Source: Ideonella alba
GTDB taxonomy: Bacteria; Pseudomonadota; Gammaproteobacteria; Burkholderiales; Burkholderiaceae_C
Reading direction: 5' to 3'
DNA length: 64,000 nt
Assembly: GCF_018069875.1 (NCBI RefSeq)
Contig: NZ_JAGQDF010000011.1
Location: forward strand, 145,394 to 209,393
Shown: positions 43,994-53,013 of the stretch, piece by piece
Layout: each line of letters starts with the position of its first letter
How positions within the stretch are numbered: position 1 is the stretch's first letter
Position numbers and translations under genes: made by a program
Notes under the pieces: model-generated
Seen by the model: only the letters and a program-made list of their open reading frames with translations
What the model was told of the DNA's origin: nothing
The model's database searches: none

Positions 43994-44064
43994 AGGCCCG
44001 ACACAGGGGGGGCGGGAACGCCTGCGCCGGCAAAGGTGGCGCGGCGCAGCGACAATCGCCCGCC

Positions 44065-44520
44065 ATGAATGCTCCCACCCGTGCCCTGGCGCTGCATGAG
44101 CCGCCCGCCGATGCGGCGCGCCTGTCCTACCTGGGCCTGCTGCCCTTCGTGTTCGGCGCTGCGCTGCTGTGGCTGATCGACAGCCCTGAGCCCCACGCTT
44201 TCGTGGCGCTGGCCTTGGCCGCCTATGGCGCCACCGTGCTGGCCTTCCTGGGTGGCGTGCACTGGGGCCTGACGATGAACGCCCATGGCGAACCCCCCAC
44301 GGCCCGGCGCTGGGCCGTCGTGCCGCCGCTGGTGGGCACGCTGGCGGTGGTGATGCCGGCCTACTCCGGCCTGCCGCTGGTGGGCATGATGCTGGTGGTG
44401 TGCTACCTGGTGGACCGCCGCCTCTACCCCCAGGCCCAGCTGGCCCACTGGCTGACCCTGCGCTTCCGTCTGACCGTGGTGGCAGCGCTGTGCTGCTTCC
44501 TGGCGGCCGCCGCCACCTGA
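44065..44520 (+). CDS. DUF3429 membrane protein
   Basis: 151 residues from the ATG at 44065; the frame is open farther upstream but only through dsbC. About four to five membrane helices with AFLGGVHWGLTMN, the most conserved segment of DUF3429. No function is known. It lies between dsbC and the M61 peptidase gene on the same strand. Confidence 0.8.
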   Translation: MNAPTRALALHEPPADAARLSYLGLLPFVFGAALLWLIDSPEPHAFVALALAAYGATVLAFLGGVHWGLTMNAHGEPPTARRWAVVPPLVGTLAVVMPAYSGLPLVGMMLVVCYLVDRRLYPQAQLAHWLTLRFRLTVVAALCCFLAAAAT

Positions 44521-44596
44521 GCGACCGAGCGTCGTTCAACCCCCGCCGCCTGGCCCCATCCACTGCTCCGCCGCTGAGCCCGAGGACCCCCACCCG

Positions 44597-46333
44597 ATGG
44601 CCCGCATCGCCTACCGTATCGAGCTGCCCGAGCCGGGCACCCACCGCTACCGCGTCACGCTGACCGTGCCGCAGCCGCAGGCGCTGCAGGAGCTGGCGCT
44701 GCCGGTGTGGATACCGGGCAGCTACATGCTGCGCGAGTTCGCGCGCCACCTCAGCCGCCTCGAGGCCCGCCAGGGCGGCCGCGCCTGCGCACTGCGCCAG
44801 CTCGACAAGACCCGCTGGGTGGCCGAGTGCCACGGCCGCGCGGCGCTGGTGCTGAGCTACGAGGTCTATGCCTTCGACCCTTCGGTGCGCACCGCCTGGC
44901 TCGACGACACCCGCGGCTTCTTCAACCCCACCAGCCTGTGTCTGCAGGTGGTGGGCCGCGAGGCCGAACCCCATGAGCTGCAGATCGGCACCCTGCCGCG
45001 CGGCTGGGAGGTCGCCACCGCGATGACGCCGCTGCCCGGCCGCCGCCAGGCCTGGCTGTGCGCCGATTACGACGAGCTGGCCGACCATCCGGTGGAGCTG
45101 GGCGCCTTCTGGCGCGGCCAGTTCGAGGTGGCTGGCGCGGTGCACGAGTTCGTCGTCGCCGGCGCCTGGCCCGGCTTCGATGGCGAGCGCCTGCTGGCCG
45201 ACACCCGCCGCCTGTGCGCCGCGCAGATCGCCTTCTGGCACGGTCGGCGCAAGCCGCCGTTCCAGCGCTACGTGTTCCTGCTGTGGGCGGTGGACGAGGG
45301 CTACGGCGGCCTGGAGCACCGCGCCAGCACCGCCCTGATCGCCAACCGCCGCGACCTGCCGCGCCTGGGCCAGAGCGCCAGCACCGATGGCTATGTCACG
45401 CTGCTGGGCCTGATCAGCCACGAGTACTTCCACACCTGGAACGTCAAGCGCCTGAAGCCGCGCGAGTTCCTGCGCTACGACTACCAGCGCGAGAACTACA
45501 CCCAGCTGCTGTGGTTCTTCGAGGGCTTCACGTCCTACTACGACGACCTGTTCCTGCAGCGCACCGGCCTGATCGATGCGCCGCGCTACCTGAAGCTGCT
45601 GTCACGCGTGATCAACGGCGTGCGGGCCACCCCGGGCCGGCGCGTGCAGAGCGTCGCCGAGGCCAGTTTCGATGCCTGGAACAAGTACTACCGGCCCGAC
45701 GAGAACACGCCCAACGCCACCGTCAGCTACTACACCAAGGGCTCGCTGATCGCGCTGTTGCTGGACCTGCGGCTGCGTGGCCGCGAGCAGTCGCTGGACG
45801 CCCTGATGCGTCTGCTGTGGACACGCCACGCCAGCAGCGGTCTGACCGAGGACGACGTGCTGGCCGCCGTCACCGAACTGGGCGGCGCCGATCTGGCGCG
45901 CGAGCTGGCCCAGTGGGTGCATGGGCGTGACGAGCTGCCGCTGGAAGCCGCGCTGGCCGCCAGCGGCGTGCAGCTGAGCCAGGAGGGCAGCGGCTGGACG
46001 GCTGCGCTGGGCCTGAAGCTCAGCGAGGGCCCGGTCAGCGGCTGCCACGTCAAGCAGGTGCTGGACGGCAGCGCCGCCGCGCGCGCCGGCCTGTCCGCAG
46101 GCGACGAGCTGCTGGCGGTGGACGGCTGGCGCATCCGCCGCCTGGATGACGCCCAGGCCTGGGTGCGCGAGGGCCAGGCCTTCGAGCTGACCCTGGTGCG
46201 ACAGCAGCGCCTGCGCACGCTGCGGGTGCAACCGGGGGGCGAGGCCGGCTTCACCCGCGCCTGGGCGCTGACGCTGCGCAGCGAGCCGGCCGCCGCCGCG
46301 GCGGCGCTTCGCCAGGGCTGGCTGGGCGCGTGA
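44597..46333 (+). CDS. M61 family peptidase (glycyl aminopeptidase type) with PDZ domain
   Basis: 578 residues, no signal peptide. The zinc motif HEYFH in GLISHEYFHTWNVKRLKP lies near residue 275, with the third ligand Glu in WFFEGFTSYYDD. An N-terminal beta domain (about 1-180) has VWIPGSYMLREFARH. A C-terminal PDZ domain has DGSAAARAGLSAGDELLAVDG (short copy of the PDZ core). Family members cleave N-terminal Gly/Ala. The GTG of the next gene overlaps its stop. Confidence 0.9.
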   Translation: MARIAYRIELPEPGTHRYRVTLTVPQPQALQELALPVWIPGSYMLREFARHLSRLEARQGGRACALRQLDKTRWVAECHGRAALVLSYEVYAFDPSVRTAWLDDTRGFFNPTSLCLQVVGREAEPHELQIGTLPRGWEVATAMTPLPGRRQAWLCADYDELADHPVELGAFWRGQFEVAGAVHEFVVAGAWPGFDGERLLADTRRLCAAQIAFWHGRRKPPFQRYVFLLWAVDEGYGGLEHRASTALIANRRDLPRLGQSASTDGYVTLLGLISHEYFHTWNVKRLKPREFLRYDYQRENYTQLLWFFEGFTSYYDDLFLQRTGLIDAPRYLKLLSRVINGVRATPGRRVQSVAEASFDAWNKYYRPDENTPNATVSYYTKGSLIALLLDLRLRGREQSLDALMRLLWTRHASSGLTEDDVLAAVTELGGADLARELAQWVHGRDELPLEAALAASGVQLSQEGSGWTAALGLKLSEGPVSGCHVKQVLDGSAAARAGLSAGDELLAVDGWRIRRLDDAQAWVREGQAFELTLVRQQRLRTLRVQPGGEAGFTRAWALTLRSEPAAAAAALRQGWLGA

Positions 46334-47397
46334 TCGCGGCCATGCGGCGCTGGGGCAGCGGCGGCCGTCGGCTGGCGCTGGCCGGCCTCACCGTGCTGGT
46401 GTCCTGCGTGCACCTGGGTGCCGGCCAGTGGGTCTCGGCCAGCCTGGCGCTGAGCCGCGACGCGCCGCCCGCAGCGATCGACGTGCGCTTCATCCAGGAG
46501 ATGGCGCTGACCGAGCCGCCGCCGCCCGCATTGCCACCGCCGGCCCGCCGTCCACGGCCCCAGCCGGTGGTGGCGGCCGAGCCGGCCGCCAGTGCCGTGG
46601 CCGAGGCGGCGTCGGCGCCGGTGCCGCCACCGCCGGTGGCCACGGCGCCGCCCGAGCCGGCCGATGACGCGGCCAGCGCCGTCGCCGAGGCGCCGTCGCC
46701 CGCGGCGTCGGCCCCGCCTCCCTTCGCCTGGCCGCCGTCCACCCAGCTGCTCTACGCGCTGGAGGGCTCCTACCGCGGCCCGATCGTCGGCGAGGCCCAG
46801 GTCGACTGGCTGCGCGAGGGCGAGCGCTACCAGGTGCGCCTGGAGGTGCGCGTGCCGCCGCTGTTCAAGCGCCGCATGCTCAGCGACGGCCTGCTGGGTG
46901 ACGAGGGTCTGAGCCCCAGCCGCTACGACCAGGAGACCGAGGTGGCGCTGTCGGCGCCGCGGCGCGAGACCGTGCAGATCGATGGCGACCGGGTGCAACT
47001 GGCCAACGGCAAGTCCGAACCCCGACCGCCCGGGCTGCAGGACGTGGCCAGCCAGTTCGTGCAGATGACCTGGCTGTTCCTGACCCGGCCCGAGCTGGCC
47101 CAGACCGGGGCCACCGTGGAGCTGCCACTGGCCCTGCCACGCCGGGTGGGCCGCTGGATCTATCGCGTGCAGGAGCGCGGCCCGCTGGAGCTGCCCTTCG
47201 GCACGATCGATGCGGTTCACGTGGTGCCGCAGCGCGACAACGCCAAGCCGGGCGAGCTGGCGGTGGAGCTGTGGGTGGCGCCGGGCCTGCTGTACCTGCC
47301 GGTGCGCATCGTCATCCGCCAGGATGCCGACAACTACCTGGACCTGCGTCTGAAGACCGCGCCACGCATCGCGGTGCTGAACGCGCCGTCCTCCTGA
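46330..47397 (+). CDS. DUF3108 domain envelope protein with TonB-like proline-rich linker
   Basis: 355 residues from a GTG overlapping the M61 stop (GTGA). One N-terminal membrane helix (about 13-35) is followed by a Pro/Ala-rich linker (about 60-135; PPPPALPPPARRPRPQP) of the kind that spans the periplasm in TonB proteins. The C-terminal domain (about 140-355) with YRGPIVGEAQVDWLREG and DAVHVVPQRD is DUF3108. Function unknown; probably an envelope protein that reaches the outer membrane. Co-transcribed with the peptidase gene. Confidence 0.75.
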   Translation: MIAAMRRWGSGGRRLALAGLTVLVSCVHLGAGQWVSASLALSRDAPPAAIDVRFIQEMALTEPPPPALPPPARRPRPQPVVAAEPAASAVAEAASAPVPPPPVATAPPEPADDAASAVAEAPSPAASAPPPFAWPPSTQLLYALEGSYRGPIVGEAQVDWLREGERYQVRLEVRVPPLFKRRMLSDGLLGDEGLSPSRYDQETEVALSAPRRETVQIDGDRVQLANGKSEPRPPGLQDVASQFVQMTWLFLTRPELAQTGATVELPLALPRRVGRWIYRVQERGPLELPFGTIDAVHVVPQRDNAKPGELAVELWVAPGLLYLPVRIVIRQDADNYLDLRLKTAPRIAVLNAPSS

Positions 47398-47482
47398 GGC
47401 CGGCCCGAACGCCTCTATCATCGGCCCATCCCCCCGATGAACCCGCTGCCCCAGGTGCTGGGGCGGCCCGCAGGAGACTTCC

Positions 47483-48271
47483 ATGGCCTACGAATGCATC
47501 CTCACCGAGGTGCGCGGCGACGGCGCGCTTAAGACCGGCGTCATCACCCTCAACCGCCCCAAGCAGCTCAATGCGCTGAACGACCAGCTGATGGACGAGC
47601 TGGGCGCCGCGCTGCTGGCCTTTGACGCCGACGACGGCATCGGCTGCATCGTGCTGACCGGCAACGAGAAGGCCTTCGCCGCCGGCGCCGACATCTCGCT
47701 GATGGCGGGCTACAGCCACATGGACGCCTTCAAGAAAGGCCACATCTCGCGCAACTGGGAAACCATCCGCCAGGTCCGCAAGCCGGTGATCGCCGCGGTG
47801 GGCGGCTTCGCGCTGGGCGGCGGCTGTGAGCTGGCGATGATGTGCGACGTGCTCATCGCTGCCGACAGCGCGAAGTTCGGCCAGCCCGAGATCAAGCTGG
47901 GCATCGTGCCCGGTGCCGGCGGCACGCAGCGCCTGCCGCGCGCCATCGGCAAGGCCAAGGCCATGGAGATGCTGCTGACCGGCCGCATGATGGGTGCCGA
48001 CGAGGCCGAGCGCAGCGGCCTGGTCTCGCGCGTGGTGCCGGCCGCCAGCCTGCTGGACGAGGCCCTGGTCACCGCCGGCCAGATCAACGCCATGGGCCAG
48101 CCCAGCGTGATGATGATCAAGGAACTGGTCAACGAGGCCTTCGAGAGCGGCCTGTCCACCGGTGTGCGCTATGAGCGCCGGCTGTTCCACGCGCTTTTCG
48201 GCACCGAGGACCAGCGCGAAGGCATGGGCGCCTTCCTGGAAAAGCGCCCGGCCAGCTTCACCCACCGCTGA
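47483..48271 (+). CDS. Enoyl-CoA hydratase (crotonase family)
   Basis: 262 residues; CAGGAG precedes the [14 protein letters not shown] and [12 protein letters not shown] form the CoA and oxyanion-hole regions, the latter with one catalytic Glu; [16 protein letters not shown] holds the second Glu. Full conservation indicates a hydratase that adds water to short-chain enoyl-CoA in beta-oxidation or amino-acid breakdown. The next gene starts on the base after its stop. Confidence 0.92.
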   Translation: MAYECILTEVRGDGALKTGVITLNRPKQLNALNDQLMDELGAALLAFDADDGIGCIVLTGNEKAFAAGADISLMAGYSHMDAFKKGHISRNWETIRQVRKPVIAAVGGFALGGGCELAMMCDVLIAADSAKFGQPEIKLGIVPGAGGTQRLPRAIGKAKAMEMLLTGRMMGADEAERSGLVSRVVPAASLLDEALVTAGQINAMGQPSVMMIKELVNEAFESGLSTGVRYERRLFHALFGTEDQREGMGAFLEKRPASFTHR

Positions 48272-49939
48272 GTGGCCCGGCCTGCCGCCCAGCCCACCCC
48301 GGCGGCCGACGATCCGCTGGCTGCGGCGCGCGCCGCGCTGGCGCGCCAGTGCCCGCCGCCGGCCGCCTTGCGCGCGCAGGCCACCGCGCTGCGCGAGCGC
48401 CAGTCGCTGCTGGCCGACCTGGAACTGCGCCAGCACCTGGCCGCTCACCCGGACGACGCCGACGCCTGGTGGCTGGCCGCGCAGGCCAGCGAGCGCCTGG
48501 ACCGCGCGCCGCAGGCGATCGAGCAGCTTCAGCGTTGCCTGGCCCTGGCACCGGGCCATGACCCGGCACGCTGGCGGCTGGTCGAGCTGCTGCTGCGCGA
48601 CGAGGAACTGGCTGCGGCGCGCCAGCACCTGGATCAGCTGCTGAGCCACCAGCCGGCGCAACCCCTGTTCCTGCACCACCAGGCCAATGTGCTGGAGCGC
48701 CTGGGGCTGGGTGATCAGGTCCTGCCGCTGGTCGAGCGCCTGCTGGCCACCGCGCCAAAACAGCCGGCCTTCCAGGTGCGCCTGGGCCATGCGCTGCGCG
48801 TGGCCGGCCGCAGCGCCGACTGCGTGGCGGCCTACCGCGCCGCGCTGCGCCTGCAGCCCGACTGCGGCGCCGCCTGGGCGGCGCTGGCCAACCTGAAGAC
48901 CTGGGGTTTCGACGACGCGGACCTGGCCACGCTGCGCCAGCGGCTGGGCCGCCGCAGCCTGCCTGAATCCGAACGCCCGGCCCTGCAGTTCGCGCTGGCG
49001 CGCGCGCTGGAACTGCGCGCCGAGTACGCCGAGAGCTTTGCGCTGTACCACCAGGCCAATCGCAGCCTGCGCGCGCGCATCCACTACGACGCGGGCGCCC
49101 TGCAGGCCATGGTCGACGCCCAGATCCAGGGCCTGGACGAGGCCTTCTTCGCCCGCTGTGCGGGGCAGGGCGATCCGTCAGCGGCGGCGATCTTCATCGT
49201 CGGCCGCCCGCGCTCGGGCTCTACGCTGGTCGAGCAGATGCTGGCCAGCCACCCGGCGGTGGAGGGCACCTCCGAGCTGCCCTATGTGGGCCACCTGGCG
49301 CGCGTGCTGGCCGAGCGCCGCAGCGGCGAGCTCGGACCCGCGCATGTGCGCGCGCTGCTGCAGCAGCCGCCCGAGCGCTGGGCGGCGCTGGGGCAGGACT
49401 ACCTGCGCCGAGCCGGCGCCCACCGCCACAGCGACCGCCCGCGCTTCATCGACAAGAAGCCCGCCAACGTGCTGCACCTGGGCCTGATCCGCGCGATGCT
49501 GCCCAACGCCGCCATCGTCGATGTGCGGCGCCACCCGGTGGCCACTGCCTGGTCGATGTACAGCGCCTACGGCCGTGGTGCGCTGGCGCTGGAGGAACTG
49601 GGCCAGTACTACCGCCACTACCTGCGCCTGGTCAGCCACGTGCAGCGCCTGCAGCCGGGCCGCGTGCTCACGCTGCACTACGAATCACTGGTGCAGCAGC
49701 CCGAGCCGGTGCTGCGCCAGTTGCTGGACCATCTGGGCCTGCCCTGGGACGCCGCCTGCCTGCGTTTTCACGAGAACACCCGCCAGGTCCTCACCCCCAG
49801 CTCCGAGCAGGTGCGCCGACCGCTGGACCCGCAGGCCGTCGACCACTGGCGCCACTTCGAGCCCTGGCTGGGGCCGCTGATCGAGGCGCTGGGCGAGGCG
49901 GCCGACTATTCGCTGCCGGCCGGCGGCACCCGCGCCTGA
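48272..49939 (+). CDS. TPR-repeat sulfotransferase
   Basis: 555 residues starting at a GTG directly after the preceding stop. Residues about 20-270 contain TPR-like helical repeats (HPDDADAWWLAAQASERL, LQPDCGAAWAALANL). The C-terminal domain has FIVGRPRSGSTLVEQMLASH, the PAPS-binding loop, and VDVRRHPVATAWSMY, the 3'-phosphate loop. It resembles bacterial tyrosylprotein sulfotransferase-like proteins; the acceptor is unknown. Pairing with an enoyl-CoA hydratase has no obvious reason. Confidence 0.85.
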   Translation: MARPAAQPTPAADDPLAAARAALARQCPPPAALRAQATALRERQSLLADLELRQHLAAHPDDADAWWLAAQASERLDRAPQAIEQLQRCLALAPGHDPARWRLVELLLRDEELAAARQHLDQLLSHQPAQPLFLHHQANVLERLGLGDQVLPLVERLLATAPKQPAFQVRLGHALRVAGRSADCVAAYRAALRLQPDCGAAWAALANLKTWGFDDADLATLRQRLGRRSLPESERPALQFALARALELRAEYAESFALYHQANRSLRARIHYDAGALQAMVDAQIQGLDEAFFARCAGQGDPSAAAIFIVGRPRSGSTLVEQMLASHPAVEGTSELPYVGHLARVLAERRSGELGPAHVRALLQQPPERWAALGQDYLRRAGAHRHSDRPRFIDKKPANVLHLGLIRAMLPNAAIVDVRRHPVATAWSMYSAYGRGALALEELGQYYRHYLRLVSHVQRLQPGRVLTLHYESLVQQPEPVLRQLLDHLGLPWDAACLRFHENTRQVLTPSSEQVRRPLDPQAVDHWRHFEPWLGPLIEALGEAADYSLPAGGTRA

Positions 49940-49940
49940 G

Positions 49941-50222
49941 TCACTCCACCACCTTCACGTCCTTCCAGAAGGCGATGCGCCCCTGGATCTCGGCGGCTGC
50001 GTCCTTGGGCGCGGCGTAGGTCCAGGCGGCGTCGGGCAGGGCGTCGCCGTCGACGAAGACGGTCATGTACGAGGCCTCGCCCTTCCAGCTGCACATGGTG
50101 CGGGTGTTGCTGGGCAGCAGGTGCTGCGGCTTGACCGCCGAGGCGGGAAAGTAGTGGTTGCCTTCGACCAGCACGGTGTCGTCGCTCTCGGCGATGACGG
50201 TGTTCTTCCAGATGGCGCGCAT
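49941..50222 (-). CDS. DUF427 domain protein
   Basis: 93 residues. AIWKNTVIAESDDTVLVEGNHYFP and SNTRTMCSWKGEASYMTV are the conserved parts of DUF427. The small all-beta proteins of this family have no proven reaction. GGAGAC lies before the ATG. It converges with the sulfotransferase gene and is followed by the LysR gene on the same strand after 22 bases. Confidence 0.85.
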   Translation of the reverse strand: MRAIWKNTVIAESDDTVLVEGNHYFPASAVKPQHLLPSNTRTMCSWKGEASYMTVFVDGDALPDAAWTYAAPKDAAAEIQGRIAFWKDVKVVE

Positions 50223-50244
50223 CGGTGTCTCCTGGGTGGGTGGT

Positions 50245-51162
50245 TCAGCCCGGCAAAGAGCGGGCAGCGGTGCCCTGGGGCAGGGCCTTGACCAGCTCGC
50301 CGATCAGGCGGCTGGCCTGGCGCATCAGCGGCGTGGGGCGCTTGTGGGCCGAGCTGGCCAGGCACAGCACGCTGATCAGCGGCGGGTCGGTGATCGGACG
50401 CACGGCGAGTTCATCGCCCCGTCCCGAGGCGGCCACGGCGCTGGCGGTGAGCACCGCATGGCCGTGTCCGGCGGCCACCAGGTCGACGATGGCGGCGATG
50501 CTGGAGACCTCCCAGCGCACCTGCAGCGTCAGCCCGGCCAGCGTGGCCTGGCTGTCGAGCTGGCGGCGGATCACGTGCTGACGCTCGGGCAGCACCAGCG
50601 GCAGTGGCGCCAGATCGCGGAACGGCAGCGGACCACGCGTGGCGTCGCGTGCGCGCTGCACCAGGCACAGCCGTTCTTCCAGCAGCGGACGGAACTCCAG
50701 GCCGGGCTGGGTCTCGGGGTTGTGCACCAGGCCCAGGTCGACCCGGCCGGTGCTGATCCACTCGGCCACATGGCTGGACAGGCCTTCCACCAGGGCCAGC
50801 CGCGCGCGGGGCAACTGGCGCTCGAAGGATTCGATCAAGGGCAGGGTGAGCTGGCGGCCAATGCTGGGCGGCACACCAATCGTGACATGCCCCACCGGTT
50901 CGTCGCGGCTGGCCCCCATGTCGGCCCGCGCCTGGGCCACCTGCTGCAGGATCTCGGTGGCATGGCCGAACAGCCGCCGACCGGCATCGGTCAGCACCAC
51001 GCCTCGGCCATTGCGCAGCAGCAGCGTCTCCCGCAGGTCGATCTCCAGCGCGCGCACCTGGCGGCTCAAGGCCGGCTGGGCAATGTCCAGCACCACCGCG
51101 GCCTTGCTGAAGCTGCCCAACTCAGCCACGCTGACGAAGTACTCCAGCTGCTTGAGGTTCAT
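50245..51162 (-). CDS. LysR-family transcriptional regulator, not CbbR-like
   Basis: 305 residues from the ATG at 51160-51162. The N-terminal HTH is LGSFSKAAVVLDIAQPALSR. The effector domain begins VGHVTIGVPPSIGRQLTLPL and matches the Nac/Cbl-type or aromatic-catabolism LysR groups rather than CbbR. It is divergent from cbbM across 460 bases that contain a large palindromic element, so it may control cbbM or only itself. The true CbbR is encoded at 57843-58787. This makes two LysR genes flanking the cbbMQO genes. Confidence 0.85.
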   Translation of the reverse strand: MNLKQLEYFVSVAELGSFSKAAVVLDIAQPALSRQVRALEIDLRETLLLRNGRGVVLTDAGRRLFGHATEILQQVAQARADMGASRDEPVGHVTIGVPPSIGRQLTLPLIESFERQLPRARLALVEGLSSHVAEWISTGRVDLGLVHNPETQPGLEFRPLLEERLCLVQRARDATRGPLPFRDLAPLPLVLPERQHVIRRQLDSQATLAGLTLQVRWEVSSIAAIVDLVAAGHGHAVLTASAVAASGRGDELAVRPITDPPLISVLCLASSAHKRPTPLMRQASRLIGELVKALPQGTAARSLPG

Positions 51163-51239
51163 GTGGGCGATTATCGACAGCTGGACCGGGTGCGGCTGCA
51201 AACTGCCCAAGGCAGTCATTGCCCGCGGAGGTGGTCGAG

Positions 51240-51461
51240 GCGAGGCGGGGGAAAGGGGTCTCTCTCATGTCCCCCGGCCTTCGGCCTCCTCCTTGACTTC
51301 GTTCGACCCCTTTCCCCCACCTCGCTTGGCACCGTTTCGGGACTGCTCGCGCGAGCAGTGCGGGAACGTCGGTAGCGGGTGAGGGGGAGTTCGCTTGGCC
51401 GAAGTCAAGGAGGAGGCCGCAGGCCGGGGGACATGAGGACAAGCGAATTCCCCCTCGCCCG
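51240..51461. repeat. Large nested palindromic intergenic element (about 220 bp)
   Basis: Two hairpin modules face each other around a perfect 18-base palindrome ACTGCTCGC/GCGAGCAGT (51342-51359). Module A is bounded by 21-base arms at 51240-51260 and 51305-51325 with one mismatch. Module B is bounded by 17-base arms at 51381-51397 and 51440-51456 with one mismatch. The inner 36 bases of A (51266-51301) are the reverse complement of B (51400-51435) with one mismatch. All parts are symmetric about 51350.5. It resembles a BIME-type repeat; I expect copies elsewhere in the genome. Open frames through it are not genes. Confidence 0.85.
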
Positions 51462-51622
51462 CCGCGCCACACCGCCGCAGTCGACCCAACGGCCGGTCAG
51501 GGCAGTGAGCGGTCTGCTACAGGTTAATAAGATACTTAACTGAGAAGTCAAAACAACTGACTTCCACTTATCGTAGGGTCTTTCTAGCATGCACTCCATC
51601 GCATCCCAGACGGAGACCCAGC
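51462..51622 (+). promoter_or_regulatory. cbbM promoter region with two inverted repeats
   Basis: AT-rich by comparison with its surroundings. GTTAA-N8-TTAAC lies at 51523-51540 and GAAGTC-N9-GACTTC at 51544-51564. The first contains TNA-type half sites and a T-N11-A arrangement of the kind bound by LysR proteins such as CbbR. Both are within 100 bases of the cbbM start. Confidence 0.5.
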
Positions 51623-53005
51623 ATGGACCAATCGAACCGCTACGCCGACCTCAGCCTGCGCGAGGAGGACCTGATCAAGGGTGGGCGCCACATCCTGGTG
51701 GCCTACAAGATGAAGCCGAAGGCGGGTCATGGCTATCTGGAAGCGGCTGCTCACTTTGCGGCTGAGTCCTCCACTGGAACGAACGTCGAGGTCAGCACCA
51801 CCGACGAGTTCACCAAGGGCGTGGACGCGCTGGTCTACTGGATCGACGAGGCCAACGAGGACATGCGGATCGCCTACCCGCTGGACCTGTTCGACCGCAA
51901 CATCACTGACGGCCGGATGATGATGGTCAGCTTCCTGACCCTGGTGATCGGCAACAACCAGGGCATGGGCGACATCCAGCACGCCAAGATCATCGACTTC
52001 TGGATGCCGCCGCGCGCCATCCAGCTGTTCGACGGCCCGAGCAAGGACATCTCCGACCTGTGGCGGGTGCTGGGCCGGCCGGTCCAGAACGGCGGCTACA
52101 TCGCCGGCACCATCATCAAGCCCAAGCTGGGCTTGCGGCCGGAGCCCTTCGCCAAGGCGGCCTACGAATTTTGGCTGGGCGGCGACTTCATCAAGAACGA
52201 CGAACCGCAGGGCAACCAGGTCTTCGCGCCGATGAAGAAGACCATCCCGCTGGTGGTCGATGCCATGAAGCGCGCGATGGACGAAACCGGTGAGGCCAAG
52301 CTGTTCTCGGCCAACATCACCGCCGACGACCACCACGAGATGATTGCCCGCGGCGAGTACATCCTCGAGCAGTTCGGCCCCGACGCCGACAAGGTGGCCT
52401 TCCTGGTGGACGGCTATGTGGGCGGCCCCGGCATGATCACCACCGCCCGCCGCAACTTCCCCAACCAGTACCTGCACTACCACCGCGCCGGCCATGGCGC
52501 CGTCACCAGCCCCAGCGCCAAGCGCGGCTACACCGCCTATGTGCTGGCCAAGATGTCGCGCCTGCAGGGGGCCAGCGGCATCCACGTGGGCACCATGGGC
52601 TACGGCAAGATGGAGGGCGAGAAGGACGACCGCGCGATCGCCTACATCATCGAGCGCGACAGCTACACCGGCCCGGTCTACCACCAGGAGTGGTTCGGCA
52701 TGAAGCCCACCACGCCGATCATCTCGGGTGGCATGAACGCGCTGCGCCTGCCGGGCTTCTTCGAGAACCTGGGCCACGGCAACGTCATCAACACCGCGGG
52801 TGGCGGCAGCTACGGCCACATTGATTCGCCGGCTGCCGGTGCGCGCAGCCTGCGCCAGGCCTACGACTGCTGGAAGGCCAAGGCCGACCCGATCGAATGG
52901 GCCAAGGAGCACCGCGAGTTCGCGCGCGCCTTCGAGAGCTTCCCGAAGGACGCCGACGCCTTGTACCCGGGCTGGCGCGAGAAGCTGGTCGGCATCCACC
53001 GCTGA
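51623..53005 (+). CDS. cbbM: Ribulose-1,5-bisphosphate carboxylase/oxygenase, form II
   Basis: 460 residues, form II length. The numbering matches the Rhodospirillum rubrum enzyme: K166 in TIIKPKLG, the carbamylated K191 with D193 and E194 in [11 protein letters not shown]287/R288/H291 in LHYHRAGH and loop-6 K329 in [10 protein letters not shown]. All catalytic residues are present. It fixes CO2 on ribulose bisphosphate as a homodimer or higher oligomer without small subunits. Form II enzymes have low CO2 specificity and suit low-oxygen or high-CO2 conditions. It is followed by cbbQ and cbbO, its activase genes. Confidence 0.98.
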   Translation: MDQSNRYADLSLREEDLIKGGRHILVAYKMKPKAGHGYLEAAAHFAAESSTGTNVEVSTTDEFTKGVDALVYWIDEANEDMRIAYPLDLFDRNITDGRMMMVSFLTLVIGNNQGMGDIQHAKIIDFWMPPRAIQLFDGPSKDISDLWRVLGRPVQNGGYIAGTIIKPKLGLRPEPFAKAAYEFWLGGDFIKNDEPQGNQVFAPMKKTIPLVVDAMKRAMDETGEAKLFSANITADDHHEMIARGEYILEQFGPDADKVAFLVDGYVGGPGMITTARRNFPNQYLHYHRAGHGAVTSPSAKRGYTAYVLAKMSRLQGASGIHVGTMGYGKMEGEKDDRAIAYIIERDSYTGPVYHQEWFGMKPTTPIISGGMNALRLPGFFENLGHGNVINTAGGGSYGHIDSPAAGARSLRQAYDCWKAKADPIEWAKEHREFARAFESFPKDADALYPGWREKLVGIHR

Positions 53006-53013
53006 GCCCCGCC

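Noticed and set aside
51122..51599. Open frames of 60-120 residues across the palindromic element
   Set aside because: They follow the repeat on both strands, have no consistent start signal and encode Pro/Arg-rich products typical of translated repeat DNA.
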